64,000 bases of DNA from positions 14,540,873 through 14,604,872 of the forward strand of contig OY755173.1 in NCBI GenBank assembly GCA_963576735.1. Reading direction: 5' to 3'. Each line of letters opens with the position of its first letter. Position 1 is the stretch's first letter. Below, piece by piece: positions 23,510 through 35,119 of this stretch. The DNA comes from Bedellia somnulentella (Eukaryota > Arthropoda > Insecta > Lepidoptera > Bedelliidae). A program made the position numbers and the translations under genes. The notes beneath the pieces are model-generated. The model did not search any database. It was not told where the DNA came from and saw nothing but the letters and a program-made list of their open reading frames with translations.

Positions 23510-25425
23510 AAGATGCAATCCACAAATTCATTTGCATCACTTTTATATACGGAAATAGTTTTGTAAGGAAATACTTGTCAAAATTAAGAAAATACAAAAA
23601 AACTGCGGAGTAAAATTATAATTGTAAATTAATTAAAGTATTAAGTAAATGTTTTATGAAATAATACTACTGATTTCGTGATCCAGTAATTAGACCTTTT
23701 GCCACAAAGGCTCTAACACTCTAGCACTCTAGGAGGTGGGCAACCCTTACTTAGATGAGTAGTTTCAATGAAGGACAAATGACCTGATTATTAAAATGAA
23801 TGATGAGAAGTTACTGCGATATCAATGAGCTTAATATTTTGTTTTAATTTTGGTAGCGTGTTTCTACATTTCTACCTACTCTCTCACCAATATCTTGAGC
23901 AACCAACAGAAAAAACCTGTCATTATTAAGAAGAAATTAAGCATAATCTTATTTTAATAGAAATAATTTATTTTCCACCCATGTGCTTCAAAATATATAA
24001 TAGTGTTGGCAATCGTTCATTTAATTGCAACGAAATTGAGCGCAATTCCATCGCATTTCCGTTTGTTCACTCAAGCCTATACAACTTAATGAATCTTCGT
24101 TAGAAATAACGACGTGACACTAACAGAAACGAAGAAAACCTTTCGTTCAACGCAACAACAAAGATATAAGAAAACACAATAAGGTTTTTATTGTGAGATA
24201 TTCGATATCGAATGTTTGCTATAAACAAAGATAAAATGTTGATTGAGCGGTTACCAAGAAAACTCTGAGAATAATGTAAGACATTGTATAGACAAAGTTA
24301 CATTAAAAGTGAGTCAACTCGCATGTCAATATGTTATTTCACGAGTATGTTAAGTGGCGTTTTCAATAAAAGCTTTTGCTCATTATAGGTGACTTAGTCA
24401 ATTTATAAAACCTTTATGTACATTTTTGTAAATGTCTTCTCAAGTAACGATTTCTTATTGATACATGCAAATACGTCAGAATTTTTGAGTTTCATTACAG
24501 TTTTAAGTTAAGTTAGGAATAGTATCGTATTTGTATATGTTGTCAAATACCATCCTGTGCATTTAAAACTAGTGGACCTTACGCCCGCCTTTGCCTTAGG
24601 CGGGTGGTAGTTTAATTTGCTCATAAATATGGTTTACAGTCGCTGCTCTCAAAATTATGGTGCTAATATTTTTTTATCTGATATATTTTTCTGTTGGGTA
24701 TATTGTAAAGACGTATTAAATTACTTTAAGTGGTTTTAAAGCACAAAGTTAAGGTATAAAAAGGGTTAATATTCCTCGATCAATCAGAGTTTCAACGCAC
24801 AACTAAGTTGACTAGTTTTTGTACCAAAAGTTAGACTGTAGTTATAAATCAATACTTCTATAAATATACTTCAAAGTTATAATGTAAAGAGTTGATTGAT
24901 CTGAAACTTTTGAATTTGTACGATTGCTGGAATAACCTCATAGTTCCTTCATATATTGTCAAAACAAACTACTATCCCTTGGGAGGTTGGTAGCCACGTT
25001 CAAAACCATAAGTAGTAATTACCAAACAAACATAATCATAGTTGAGTAAAAATAGTAATTATATATTAAATTGGCGGCACTAAATACAACTGTGTGAATG
25101 TATGTGTAAAATGTACTTAGCTTTGAAGAAGTTACACAGTCCATTTCTATAAAAAATGGGAATTATTAAAATTTAACCACCGCAATGTATAACTAATTAC
25201 TTCACCGTCTAGTGTCACTATTGACGAACTATTAAACTGTATAATGTATATTAAAATAGACAACGGTGCATTATTTTTACGGCCTGAAAGATATTCTATA
25301 TCTAAACAGCTAATATCGTTTATCTGCCCACCAAGATTCATCAAAATCAGTCAAGTATTTTACATTAAATATCAAACATCCATCACAGATAATATAATAC
25401 TATACTAGCATCCGAAGGCGGCGAA
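23510..25425. other. Intron, nothing firmly recognised
   Basis: AT-rich. A GC hairpin, CCCGCC…GGCGGG, lies at about 24583-24605. No coding signal. Confidence 0.4.
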
Positions 25426-25427
25426 AA

Positions 25428-25600
25428 AGGCTGGCGTCCGAAGTATGAAGAATAAAAGAGCATGTATGAAAAGATTGATGGATGTAAACGAAGCTAGAGA
25501 GGTTTGTCAGGATCGTACGAAGTGGCGATCGATAGTCTCTGCCTACCCCAATGGGAATTAATGGCGTGAGTATATGTATGTATGTATGTATGTACTAGCA
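25428..25600 (+). mobile_element. LINE family D 3' end, best copy
   Basis: Reads MKNKRACMKRLMDVNEAR then EVCQDRTKWRSIVSAYPNGN and a stop: the C-terminus of an endonuclease/reverse-transcriptase LINE common in Lepidoptera. After the stop, GGCGTGAGTATATGTATGTA leads into a GTAT tail. The same tail ends SINE-like family B. It sits in the intron 27 bp from the exon donor at 25627. Confidence 0.85.
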
Positions 25601-25626
25601 TCCATCTATAGTAGTAAAGTACTCAC

Positions 25627-25754
25627 GCAATAGCGTCGATCATGTCCAGCCCCATTTCGACGGTGCAGCGCGCGTGCTCGGACCGCGGCTCCGGCAGCCC
25701 GGACACGCAGTAGTAGCAGTCGCCCAGGATCTTGATGCGGAGGCAGTGGTTGTC
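25627..25754 (-). CDS. rut: Adenylyl cyclase exon: second metal-binding Asp (LGDCYYC)
   Basis: Encodes [20 protein letters not shown] then [22 protein letters not shown] and two bases of an Ala codon. The Asp of LGDCYYC is the second metal ligand; CYYCVSGLP is the hairpin typical of C1 domains. Both catalytic aspartates are intact, so C1a should bind metal and ATP. Acceptor TACAG|GAC and donor TTGC|GTGAGT are canonical. A family D LINE end (25428-25600) lies just downstream of the donor. Confidence 0.97.
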
Positions 25755-26115
25755 CTGTACCGATATATGTCATCTATTATCATCTCAAATACGTGTTTGA
25801 GGGGCTTGTGGAGAACAAGATGAGGGATTTATTGGCCATTTATATTTTTAGTTTGGTTTTTGACAACTAATACCGTGATGGAAACCGGGATGGACAATAA
25901 TCGGGTGAATTAGCTTATATATATATAAATAAGTGCACCATGGGATTCGAATGAACTTACTATTGGACCACTAAGACTATTTTCATTATAAATTTACTTT
26001 TATAACACTCATACACACTTATACAGCTAATGCGCACAGGAAAATCGTGAAAAGTGAAGTTTTCATATAGGCTCTGTGTGTAATTTTAGGGACTCGGATT
26101 GAAATAAATATATGT

Positions 26116-26249
26116 GTTTTTAGAATAGAATAACTCTTTATTGCACATCAAACACAAATTTACAAAAGAAATTATCATACAGTTTACAGTGATTGGCGAT
26201 CTTATCGCTAAAAGCGATCTCTTCCAGACAACCTTTTGTTTTTAACGAA
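26116..26249 (-). mobile_element. LINE family F 3' UTR
   Basis: Minus strand: AAAAGGTTGTCTGGAAGAGA, TCGCTTTTAGCGATAAGATC, then TTGATGTGCAATAAAGAGTT and a TTCTA-type tail. This is a LINE 3' UTR pattern often seen in moth genomes, with a polyadenylation-like AATAAA. Confidence 0.75.
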
Positions 26250-26835
26250 ATAACACACCTTTCGTGTACAAAGTTAAAGCAGAATAAAACTTTTGATTTA
26301 GATAAGATAAAAAAAATATGTCTCTGCCAAGCCAGAGATGAATTATTGCGATGTTAGCATCAAATTTTCTGATATCATGTGAAAGCTTTATCTATATAGC
26401 ATTAGTATCCACAACTAAAGAATTGCAAGGTTATTATTTCAATAACCTGTTAAAGTAAGCAACCACAAATTATAGTACGGTTTTAGTATTTTAAATACAA
26501 AAAAGCGATGACCACAAAAGCAACACAAAAAGGCGTAAACACGAGGCACTCTGTTCGATAGGTCAAACATTGCATTAACAATATTATAACTGTACATAAA
26601 CTGGATACGAACTTTAAGGTAGTTAACCAGCAACCAGTTTCAATACTTTTAATATCAATGTTCTATAGAATACGAAACGTATTAATTAAAGCTTAAGTTT
26701 GAAAACATATAGATATGAACATTTGATATTTTAAATCAAACTCATTTAAAAACAGGTCGCCAGGTGTATCAGTTATGTGTCTGTTTGGTGATATTTAATA
26801 CCTATTCAGATTAAAGTAGGTAATACATATGATAC

Positions 26836-26907
26836 TGTATGATAATTTCTTTTGTAAATTTGTGTTTGATGTACAATAAAGAGTTATTCTATTCTATTCT
26901 ATATAAA
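26836..26907 (+). mobile_element. LINE family F 3' tail, inverted relative to 26116
   Basis: ACTGTATGATAATTTCTTTT, GTTTGATGTACAATAAAGAG and a TTCTATTCTATTCTAT tail: nearly identical to the reverse complement of 26116-26185. Confidence 0.85.
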
Positions 26908-26937
26908 AAACATCCAAGTACATAAAACTAGTTAAGC

Positions 26938-27000
26938 TATAAGTTTCCATTGGGATAGGCAGAGACTATTGACTGCCACTTTGTATGATCCGGGCAAAAA
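26938..27000 (-). mobile_element. LINE family D 3' fragment
   Basis: AGTTTCCATTGGGATAGGCA then GAGACTATTGACTGCCACTT matches the family end; the GTAT tail is lost. Confidence 0.65.
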
Positions 27001-27082
27001 TAAAAAAACATACGAGTGACGGTACACTAGTTTTAATATATTTCTGATCTAAAACATTTCTTTAAATAATCTTCATAAAAAG

Positions 27083-27583
27083 CCGTCTAGTTTCGGCTTA
27101 CGCACAACCCCATTTCTACCCGTGGATGTTCGTAAGGGGCGACATAGGGTAAGGATGCGCTTAGAGACCCATCACCAACAACCTTTATATTAAAACAACT
27201 CTCAAGATCCAAAAGTAGCTAAGTTTTTTTTTATTCCGAAGCTTTGGCTACCCTTTCTAGGGGTTAATAGCCGTGAGTATATAACATAACATAACATAAA
27301 CGTTCACGCCGTTTATCCCCGAAGGGGTTGGCAGAGGTACCAATACTCCTGAACTCACATGGCAAGCGCCATCTAGTTTCCAGAGAAGGTACCCACGTTT
27401 TGCTTAGACAGTGTACTCACGTGATAGGGGGCAGGCCTATCGCCGTTTTGTACGAATACACTGTCACATGACTAAGTGTAACTCAGCCATGTGGGTTTCC
27501 TCACGATGTTTTCCCTCACCGTTAGCAACCATGATAAATTAACCACACATGACTTTAGAAAAGACTGTGAGTATATGTATGTA
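27083..27583 (+). repeat. SINE-like family B interrupted by family A
   Basis: The 27083-27282 part ends in GCCGTGAGTATAT; its GTAT tail resumes at 27567-27583. A family A copy sits between, flanked by GTGAGTATAT on both sides (27273-27282, 27567-27576). A therefore inserted later than B. Confidence 0.85.
27283..27566 (-). repeat. Family A SINE nested in family B
   Basis: 284 bp from AACATAACATAACAT to GACTTTAGAAAAGACT, 5'-truncated just before the tRNA-like head. 10-bp target duplication GTGAGTATAT. Confidence 0.93.
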
Positions 27584-27599
27584 AAAATATATTAGTGAC

Positions 27600-28620
27600 A
27601 TAGGTCATATACTTTTCCGTACAATTCAGATCATTGCTTCCAATGCAAGAGGGGCAGACACCTAGTATGGATATAACAAAAGGCAGGTGCAATTATAAAA
27701 TCTCGAGCTCCTTTTAAGTTGTTATCAAAAATCTTTATTAGCCCAGCCAACACACAGAAATGGTTTATTCTCGCAACGATTAACAACGTAGGTTTCCGGA
27801 ATTAGTGCAAAATGCAGGCAGATATTTACATTCGTGGAACAACGAAGAGAAAACATTGTTATACAAACAGGAATTTCATTGAATTAACCAGTGCAGCCGG
27901 GCAAGGATAGTTCACAACTAATAGTTGGAATTGAACCGAAGTACTAACGTAAATGTTGAAAGCGTGTATACCAAAATGGAACACAAGTTCTACTTCTATC
28001 TAATGGAGTTGCATTGCAGTGAGTTTAGTTGCTTCAGAGGAATACTTGTAATCTTGTTATTGTTAGTTACGAATACGATAGAGGATATAGCCTTGTCTTT
28101 AAATGAGAAGTTGAGGTAGAAGTTGTATGTTCTAATTACATTACTTTATTGTTTAGCTAATTAATAATAAATAATGTTATATAGCAATAGAAATGACATT
28201 ATGTTAAAAAGTTGGTTCTCTGTTATTTTAGTAAATAAATGAAAATAGAAGTTTTTTTTTAAACAAAATTGCCATTAATATTGAAACTCTTACAGATAAG
28301 AATGCTTAACTTATAAGGCTCTTTTATGTTACCACATAGATGAAAATAATAATATTGTTTGATAATTTAATGTCCGTAAGATTACGCGTAATAAAAAACA
28401 ATTATAAGTTTAATAATATAACAGCGACACATACAATACCTAAACACATACCAGTTCTTAAAAGTAGATGCGATGCCGATAGCTGAGAGCAGCGAGTGAA
28501 GGGCCGGGCGTTAGTCATATACATATATATAATGCTATATCTATCGTTATAGTTATTTGGGGAAGGCAATCTCTAGCCGTAGACTATACGCTGAATGATG
28601 CAATTAATAAGTATCCAACA
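27600..28620. other. Intron, nothing recognised
   Basis: AT-rich sequence without repeat or coding homology, ending at the donor of the exon at 28629. Confidence 0.5.
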
Positions 28621-28628
28621 GTTCTCAC

Positions 28629-28740
28629 ATTAGCCAGCTGATCAAATCTGCCGAAGAGTTCGTTCAGCAGCCGCACCAGCTCCTGCGCGCTGCACTGCGA
28701 CGCGAGGACTGTGAACCCGACGATGTCCGCGAATAGGATG
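28629..28740 (-). CDS. rut: Adenylyl cyclase exon: first metal-binding Asp of C1a
   Basis: Starts by completing the Ser codon split with the exon at 58475, then encodes [20 protein letters not shown] and [25 protein letters not shown] holds the first of the two catalytic aspartates that bind Mg2+ in class III cyclases; the next stretch is the conserved helix after it. Flanks are GCAG|C and AAT|GTGAGA on the minus strand; 112 bp = 1 + 37 codons, so the next exon starts in phase 0. The upstream intron is about 29.7 kb and full of repeats. Confidence 0.97.
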
Positions 28741-28800
28741 CTGCAACAAATTTTACTTTATTAGACAAAATGTCAATTAAAAATAGGGGAGAGTTTATAT

Positions 28801-28998
28801 GAATACATACATACATACATATACTCACAGCTATAAATCCCAAAACGGGGTAGCCACAGTTTCAGAACTAGAAACTCCTCAGCCACATTTGGAAGTTGGT
28901 AGGAACAAGATGGAAGAAATAAAGTATAGTTGGTGATGGGTCTCCAACCGCATCGCCATTTCATTTAAATTCACTTAAAAAAGCCCAATACCGTTAGT
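28801..28998 (-). repeat. SINE-like family B, 5' end missing
   Basis: Reversed tail ATACATACATACATACATAT, then CAGCCACATTTGGAAGTTGG and GGTGATGGGTCTCCAACCGC, ending near CCAATACCGTTAGTC. Confidence 0.85.
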
Positions 28999-29003
28999 CA
29001 CTA

Positions 29004-30240
29004 CATGGCAATTTACTACAAAACTATAAAATCCAGAAAACTTGAACTTTACGCGTGTTGGCATAGGTAGGTTGTCAATAATGCGTGGTAGTTTTTGAAA
29101 TATTATAAAATAATATTGAATTAAATGGGCTCCAGCACACTTTAAAGTAAAAAATAAAGCCATTTGTGCCCCCCACTACCCCACTTATATAGCTTAATGG
29201 ATTTCTAAAAAATCTTTTATGGGGCTATAGATAGACGGTGTTCACTCTTTTGACATCATTGTAAGTTGAGAGTGTAAAACAATTATTTTTTGAAATGTGT
29301 TAATCTTTGAGTTTAACCACGTCTCTATCATGAACACCTAGTACATCCCTATGCATTTCTGAATTACAATCATTTTTTTTTTTAAATCATGATTTATTAT
29401 TATTACATACTTTAATCCATTACATTTTATTATACATACGGTCAACATTAACTTCGTCAACATTATTCAATCTTATCACTCATATTTTAATTGATAAACC
29501 ATAAGCCTTATTTTTATTAAATAATCCAATATAGTAAATAAAGGGAATTACGAGCTTAGTATAATGAACTAGGGTCAGGAATTACGCTTTAAAAGATAGA
29601 GCTAGCAATTAGTTTGCAAATATTGATCTATTATTCAACGATCGGATTGCGAGTTAATTTGCGATATAATTTGATTAGATATAATCAAGCTGAGCTTCAA
29701 ATTAATTGTATTACGAGTATTTAATTCATAATACCTTAAGGGCCTCCCCGCATTTTGCAGCTATTGCGCTCACTCTTACGTCAAATTTACTGAGAGTGAC
29801 AGGGACGGAAAAAACGCGCGCGCCGGATAAATGTAGTTTATTTAGTTTTATTGAATAACTATAATGTTTGAATGAAATGTTAAACATCGAAGTTACAGAT
29901 CTTTAAGCTACGCGTATATAGACACATAATGAGTTCACATGTATGTTATGCCAGTGGAGCCTATACGGTTTTTATGAAAATAAAGCATGTTCCAATTCAA
30001 TTTTTTTCATAATATTTTTCAACAAATTATTAAAATGTTAAACATCAAATTTTAACACCATGAACTAATCACCAACATATATTTTATTCATGTCATATTA
30101 ATATCATCAAATCAGACTTTATAGAATTTCCAAACAATCATTATCAACCTATTTTTCCGGGGACGCCCTTAATACCGTCTTAATCATCAGTATATGGTCA
30201 AGACGATACGATTTCTTGCGGGTGTTATTGTTGTTAATGC
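29004..30240. other. Intron, nothing recognised
   Basis: AT-rich. A GC-richer patch at about 29745-29830 (AAAACGCGCGCGCCGGA) is unexplained. Confidence 0.4.
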
Positions 30241-30254
30241 TTAAGTTATTGATA

Positions 30255-30496
30255 TACATACATACATACTTATGCTCACGTCTATAAATCCTTTGAAAAG
30301 GTAGCCAGAGCTGAGGAATTCCGCAACTTTTTTGGAGGTTAAGTGGGGAAAAGATGGTAAAATAAAGGTGATTGGTTATGGGTCTATAACCGCACCGACC
30401 AAAATCCATTAAAAAGTCCCAAAGTCGCCTCTTACGTACTCCCACGGCAAGAAACGGGATAGTGCTATTCTACACTACACCGCTATTAGTTATAAT
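30255..30496 (-). repeat. SINE-like family B with 12-bp target duplication
   Basis: Antisense full-length copy. AAGTTATTGATA flanks it at 30243-30254 and 30497-30508. About 15 extra bases lie between the usual 5' end (ACACTACACCGC) and the right duplication. Confidence 0.9.
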
Positions 30497-30514
30497 AAGT
30501 TATTGATACACATT

Positions 30515-30755
30515 GCTGTGTAGTGTCGGATTAGAATAACACTTCCCATTTCTGCCGGTGGGTGTACGTAAGAGGCGACAAACGGTATCGGGGCTTTTAA
30601 GGGATTTTTGGGCGAGGCGGTTAGAGACCCATCACCAACAACCTTTATTTTGCCAGCTTTTCCCCACTCAACTTTCACAAAGTGGTTGAGGAACTTCTAG
30701 TTCCTTAGCTCTGGCTACCCCGGGATTTATAGCCGTGAGTATATGTATGTATGTA
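30515..30755 (+). repeat. SINE-like family B with 11-bp target duplication
   Basis: Sense full-length copy, GCTGTGTAGTGTCGGA to the GTAT tail. TGATACACATT flanks it at 30504-30514 and 30756-30766. The left duplication overlaps that of the opposite-strand copy next door. Confidence 0.93.
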
Positions 30756-31177
30756 TGATACACATTTTTAAAGAAAATGTTCAGTTTTTATCATTAAAAT
30801 GTACCTATAGTCATTGTACATTACATGAATGGCTGTCGATAATGAAATAAAAGCTCGTTCACAATTCGATACATTAACCCCCTCTTTCTATGCATGTTCG
30901 CAGACTATTAAATGCACACGAACATCATTTCAGTAAACCAAACGTAAACATGGTAGACATTAAATGAAATTTATCACAACAGTTTATAGGCAAACTGCCA
31001 CTGAACGATTAGGTGCAGTATGTTTACATTATAAAACGGGTAATTATGATAATTTTACTTTTATTATATAGTGGTAAGAGTTAGGTCGACAATCACGGAT
31101 AAATTATACAGTCAGAATGGGTGGTAAGCTCGCGAGTTCAATCGATACCATAGAATTTAATAAAATTTCGCATCAAA

Positions 31178-31390
31178 ATACATAAATACATACTCACGGC
31201 TATCTCAGAAAATTCTTCAGCCACTCTAGGAAATTAAGTGAAGAAAATATTGTTAAATAAATGTTGTTGGTGACGTATCTCCAACCGCCTCGCCCGGAAA
31301 TCACATAAAAAGCCCCAATACCTTTTGTCGCCTCTTAAGAAGTCCACCCATGCGAAGAAATGGGGTAGTTTTATTCTAAACCGACACTAC
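31178..31390 (-). repeat. SINE-like family B
   Basis: From ATACATACTCACGGCTA to CCGACACTAC, with an internal deletion in the tail half. Confidence 0.85.
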
Positions 31391-31399
31391 TTGGCATTA

Positions 31400-32285
31400 T
31401 ATTACACCATAAACAGAAATTATATAATTAAATAGAAGTGCAATTGGCAGTCTTATCACTTAAAGCAATACGATACAATAAGATGGTACATAAAACCTTA
31501 TTTAGTCTAACAAAGACAGCGTGCAGTGCATCGTAGAATATTCATAAAGGCTAAGTAAATGGTATTGATTTATTACGAGTGCATCTATACGGACGAACTC
31601 ATATAGAAAATAGTTCGCTTATGTTTGCTAGAATCAGTAGCGTCCGCTTCCAATATGTTAAGATTTATTTTTTTACTCCATTTGCCTCAGGGGTGACTAA
31701 GGATTCCTGAAGGGTTTTTGGGATGTGTCACGAAAGGGTGTTGACCAGTTACTTTTGATTCTAACCCCCGAAATGAATAGCTCGGGGCCAATAATGATAC
31801 TCTGACTAGTTTTCATACCATATCATATGTATAAATGAATAAAGAAAGACCTTAAAACTTAGTTGTAAATATTCAAGTAAGTAAATACTTTACAGCATTT
31901 ACCCCATTCATCTTAAGCTTATTTGAAGGAGATATTACAGTTTCCGATTAACTTAAAATAAATTTATAAAACATGTTTGTTTTTCATATGGTATAATGCA
32001 GCATTTTGCTTGCGGCTATGTTGATTTTACCCTTGAAATACCCCTGACCCCCACAAAGGAGAGAAATTACGTCACCGAATTGGCGAGCAAGGTATCTTTG
32101 CCAATTTCCTGAACAAACAGCGGCTACGCCAAAATAAATTTGCGCTTTCGCATGCATGAAACTTGCGACAGGAATTTAATTTTACAGCTACTAAGTGTTT
32201 GCTTGATTGGTTTAAGCGCTGATTTAGTTTCTTTACGTAGGATTCTGTATCTGCGTCCAATAAAATTATGGTATAAATGTTAAGG
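31400..32285. other. Intron, nothing firmly recognised
   Basis: Possible eroded repeat at 31670-31850 ending in an AATAAA-like sequence. No coding homology. Confidence 0.35.
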
Positions 32286-32291
32286 ATGGAT

Positions 32292-32546
32292 GCTGTGTAG
32301 TGTCGGCTTAGAATAGCACTACCCCATTTCTTCCGGTGGGTGTACGTAAGAGGCGACTAACGGTATAGGGGCTTTTAAGGGACTTTTAGGCGATGCGGTT
32401 GGAGACCCATCACCAACAACCTTTACTTTGCCATCTTTTCCCCACTCAACTTTCCAGAAGTGGCTGAGGAATTTCTAATTGCTTAGCTCTGGCTACCCCT
32501 TCTAGGGATTTATAGCCGTGAGTATATGTATGTATGTATGTATGTA
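32292..32546 (+). repeat. SINE-like family B, full length
   Basis: GCTGTGTAGTGTCGGCTTAG to a long GTAT tail. TGTTAAGGA at 32279-32287 and 32549-32557 is the likely target duplication. Confidence 0.92.
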
Positions 32547-32594
32547 ATTGTTAAGGAACGGGTTAGAATAGTAATAACCAATTTTATTACTACA

Positions 32595-32690
32595 ATTGTG
32601 CTTTTGTTATTTAATTCTGTTTATTTGTAAATGGTTCTCCTTTTTGATGTGCAATCAAGAGTTTTTTTATTCTCTTCTACCCACAGTATG
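32595..32690 (+). mobile_element. LINE family F 3' tail, diverged
   Basis: TTTGTAAATGGTTCTCC, TTGATGTGCAATCAAGAG and ATTCTCTTCTA follow the order of the copy at 26836. Confidence 0.5.
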
Positions 32691-32699
32691 ACTTAGCCC

Positions 32700-33960
32700 T
32701 TTAAAGTGATTGTTTTAAGATTTAGCTAGAAGCTCATTACTTAAATAATATTTTTTTCTGATTTTGAAGCTCAGGCTACGCATTTTTGGGATTTATAAAA
32801 GTGAATAAAGGTTAGGTTATGTAAAATAAATAATTAAGAATTTGGAATGCAAACAAATTGTTAATAAGCCAAAATATATAGAAAATCTGCATCACATACA
32901 TATTGACATCACCCAAAATATTATTAAATAAGTAAATTTTTTAAACACGGGTAGTTGCTATAGTAAAAATATTAAGTCCAATGTGCATTCCATAAATTAA
33001 GAACGAAAACGCTCTGTCACCAATTCGATTGCGGAACCTTGCACACAGAAAAACATCCCGCTTTTTCCTGCTAACCACATCACAGAACTCCGATATCGAG
33101 CAAAACATCGTCAAGTTGTCGTCCCAAATGAGCAATGTAAGCAGTAGAAACCCGTCACTAGTTTAACATAACTGGCTCCCGGGGTCCATAAACTGGAAGC
33201 TGGAACAGGAAAATACTGCGTAACTTCGTCAAGGACCTTCTTAATCGATGTTTGAGTAGTTTCGTATGTTTAACACGTGTTTGGAGTATTGTAATGTTCT
33301 TGCAATGGATTGCAGAAAATTTGCCATCTATTTTCAGTGGAGTAAAACTCATGATTTGACGAGATATGATTCAGTTAAAGGAGTGTTGTTTGGCCTTCGC
33401 ATCAGTGAACCTCTCTGGTACAAATGTTACAAAATACAAGTCCAACGAAAAAAATATTATATAGAGGTATGGTTTTAGATGATTTGTGTATTAATTAATT
33501 TGTAACTCATCAATTGTCTTTTATTTCACCAACATTTACCTGTTCCACCATAAAAACGGTCTGAGGATGTTGATTCTGAGGACTACACCACACCTTTTGG
33601 AACCATATTCGTTGGTAAACGTATGTAATTTATCGCATAGTATATGAACATAAGAAAATCACTACACTAAATTTATTTTGGCTTTATAAGCGAGGTCTGA
33701 ACCACTAAGTGCATAATTATTGTGGAAGGTGAAGTTGATAGCTCATTAAGATAAAGACTGTGCAATCACACGCTCAGTGTAAAATCTTACGCACCAAATT
33801 CAGAAGCTCTTCCTATTTTGGAATTTGGCCATAAAGGTGTACAATACGTAATCATTAACTTAATAAGATACACCTGCAGCTGATGAAATGACATAACTAC
33901 TATTAAATTAAATGAGCACTTCCACTCTTGTTGCTTTAATTGCACTATTTTATATTGGTT
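32700..33960. other. Intron, nothing recognised
   Basis: A family B 3' crumb at about 32760-32805. Open frames on both strands near 33160-33480 are unremarkable. Confidence 0.4.
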
Positions 33961-33964
33961 ACAT

Positions 33965-34145
33965 CTTGGTAGCTCAGTGGAAATAACTCAGCCTTGAATT
34001 GAGGATTTATTTCTCGAAAACATATCCCTGTAGTTTCTTCTAAAGTCATGTATGTTACATTTGCTGGGTTGTCAACGGCGAGGAAGAATCTCGTGAGAAA
34101 ACTCGCATGGCTGAGTTTCAGTAAGAGTGACAGCGTTTAAATTCA
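33965..34145 (+). repeat. Family A tRNA-SINE, diverged, 3'-truncated
   Basis: Head TTGGTAGCTCAGTGGAAATA (box A), body TCAACGGCGAGGAAGAATCT and CGCATGGCTGAGTTTCAG. Confidence 0.65.
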
Positions 34146-34309
34146 AAGCTGAAATAGGTTAGTACGTTGAGTAAATACATAAATATATACGCACATGTGA
34201 TACAAATTTAGCTAGGCCTAAAGCAGTTACAACTTAATGAATTGTGGCATGGGATACTAACTCAAGGATATATTTAATATGTTCACCTAACAAATGTTTT
34301 CTTTTAGCG

Positions 34310-34376
34310 AGATTCGAATCCGTGACCGTCGGACCCAGAAGCTAGTCACCAAAACACTCGGCCACGGACCTCCTAA
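34310..34376 (-). repeat. tRNA-like sequence of a different family
   Basis: Minus strand: AGGTCCGTGGCCGAGTG (D-arm side) through GGTCACGGATTCGAATCTCGC (T-arm side, box B GGATTCGAATC). Probably a tRNA pseudogene or another SINE head; no matching 3' partner for the acceptor stem was found. Confidence 0.5.
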
Positions 34377-34429
34377 GGTACATCGTCAAGACAACAATAT
34401 AATATACTGGTGTTCCGATGACCGGTGAC

Positions 34430-34760
34430 TTCGATCGCAACTTTCTACGATCCTGACAAACCTCTCAAGCTTCGTCTTCATCAATCTTGTCATACATTCT
34501 TCACGCTTTGGACGCATGCCTTTTTAAGAACATTCTCTATTTGCACTTTATTAAATAGTGTTAGCCATCACATAATTAGAATATTTTTGAAAACCTAATG
34601 CGGGGATTATAACTAATAAATAGAGGGAAGAAAAATTTCGACACTAGCCGGGATCGAACCCGCGACGACGAATCTTAGCGGGTGTATAACCGGAGGAACA
34701 AAAACATTCTCTATTTGATCTAAATGTGTCCTCCGTGGTCGACCTCAACCACATTGGCTC
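34430..34760 (-). mobile_element. LINE family D fragment interrupted by family C
   Basis: Minus strand: GACCACGGAGGACACAT and AAATAGAGAATG at 34760-34700, then family C, then GGCATGCGTCC and GATCGTAGAAAGTTGCGATC at 34530-34430. This suggests C landed in the LINE fragment; the breakpoints are blurred. Confidence 0.55.
34597..34672 (-). repeat. Family C fragment
   Basis: CCTAATGCGGGGATTATAAC, AAGAAAAATTTCGACACTAG and CGGGATCGAACCCGCGAC: one end of the element and the T arm of its tRNA-like part. Confidence 0.7.
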
Positions 34761-34974
34761 AATAAACAAAAGTTATTCTTTATCCTCATACCAAGCGTGC
34801 AAACTAAAAATTCGAGCAATATTTGCTTATAAATAAAAAAATAGCATTCACTTTCAAATACCATCAATATCACTTAATAGCCCTGTATCCTTAATTAATG
34901 CAAAAATAAATGGGATAATGTCATTTTCCTTATAGAAAAATTATGAGTGAGCTGCACGAATAGTGATATATATA

Positions 34975-35112
34975 ATTATACTTCTATAATTCCCTAGAAG
35001 GGGTAGCCAGAGCCAAGGAATTATAAATTCCTCAGCCACTTTTGGAAGTGGAGTGGGGAAAAGGCGGTAAAATAAAGGTTTTTGGTAATGGGTCTCCAAC
35101 CGCATCGCCCAA
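34975..35112 (-). repeat. SINE-like family B, 3' half
   Basis: CCCTAGAAGGGGTAGCCAGA through CAGCCACTTTTGGAAGTGGA to AACCGCATCGCCC, where it stops. Confidence 0.85.
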
Positions 35113-35119
35113 CTTCTTT

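Noticed and set aside
30149..30445. 98-residue open frame and similar frames at 28773, 55081 and 56250
   Set aside because: All contain the same translated family B repeat (for example RCGWRPITN, LAPL-type runs); shared sequence reflects the repeat, not a protein family.
34597..34760. Complete family C insertion with readable target duplication in LINE D
   Set aside because: Breakpoints are too eroded to define a duplication; only the fragment is reported.
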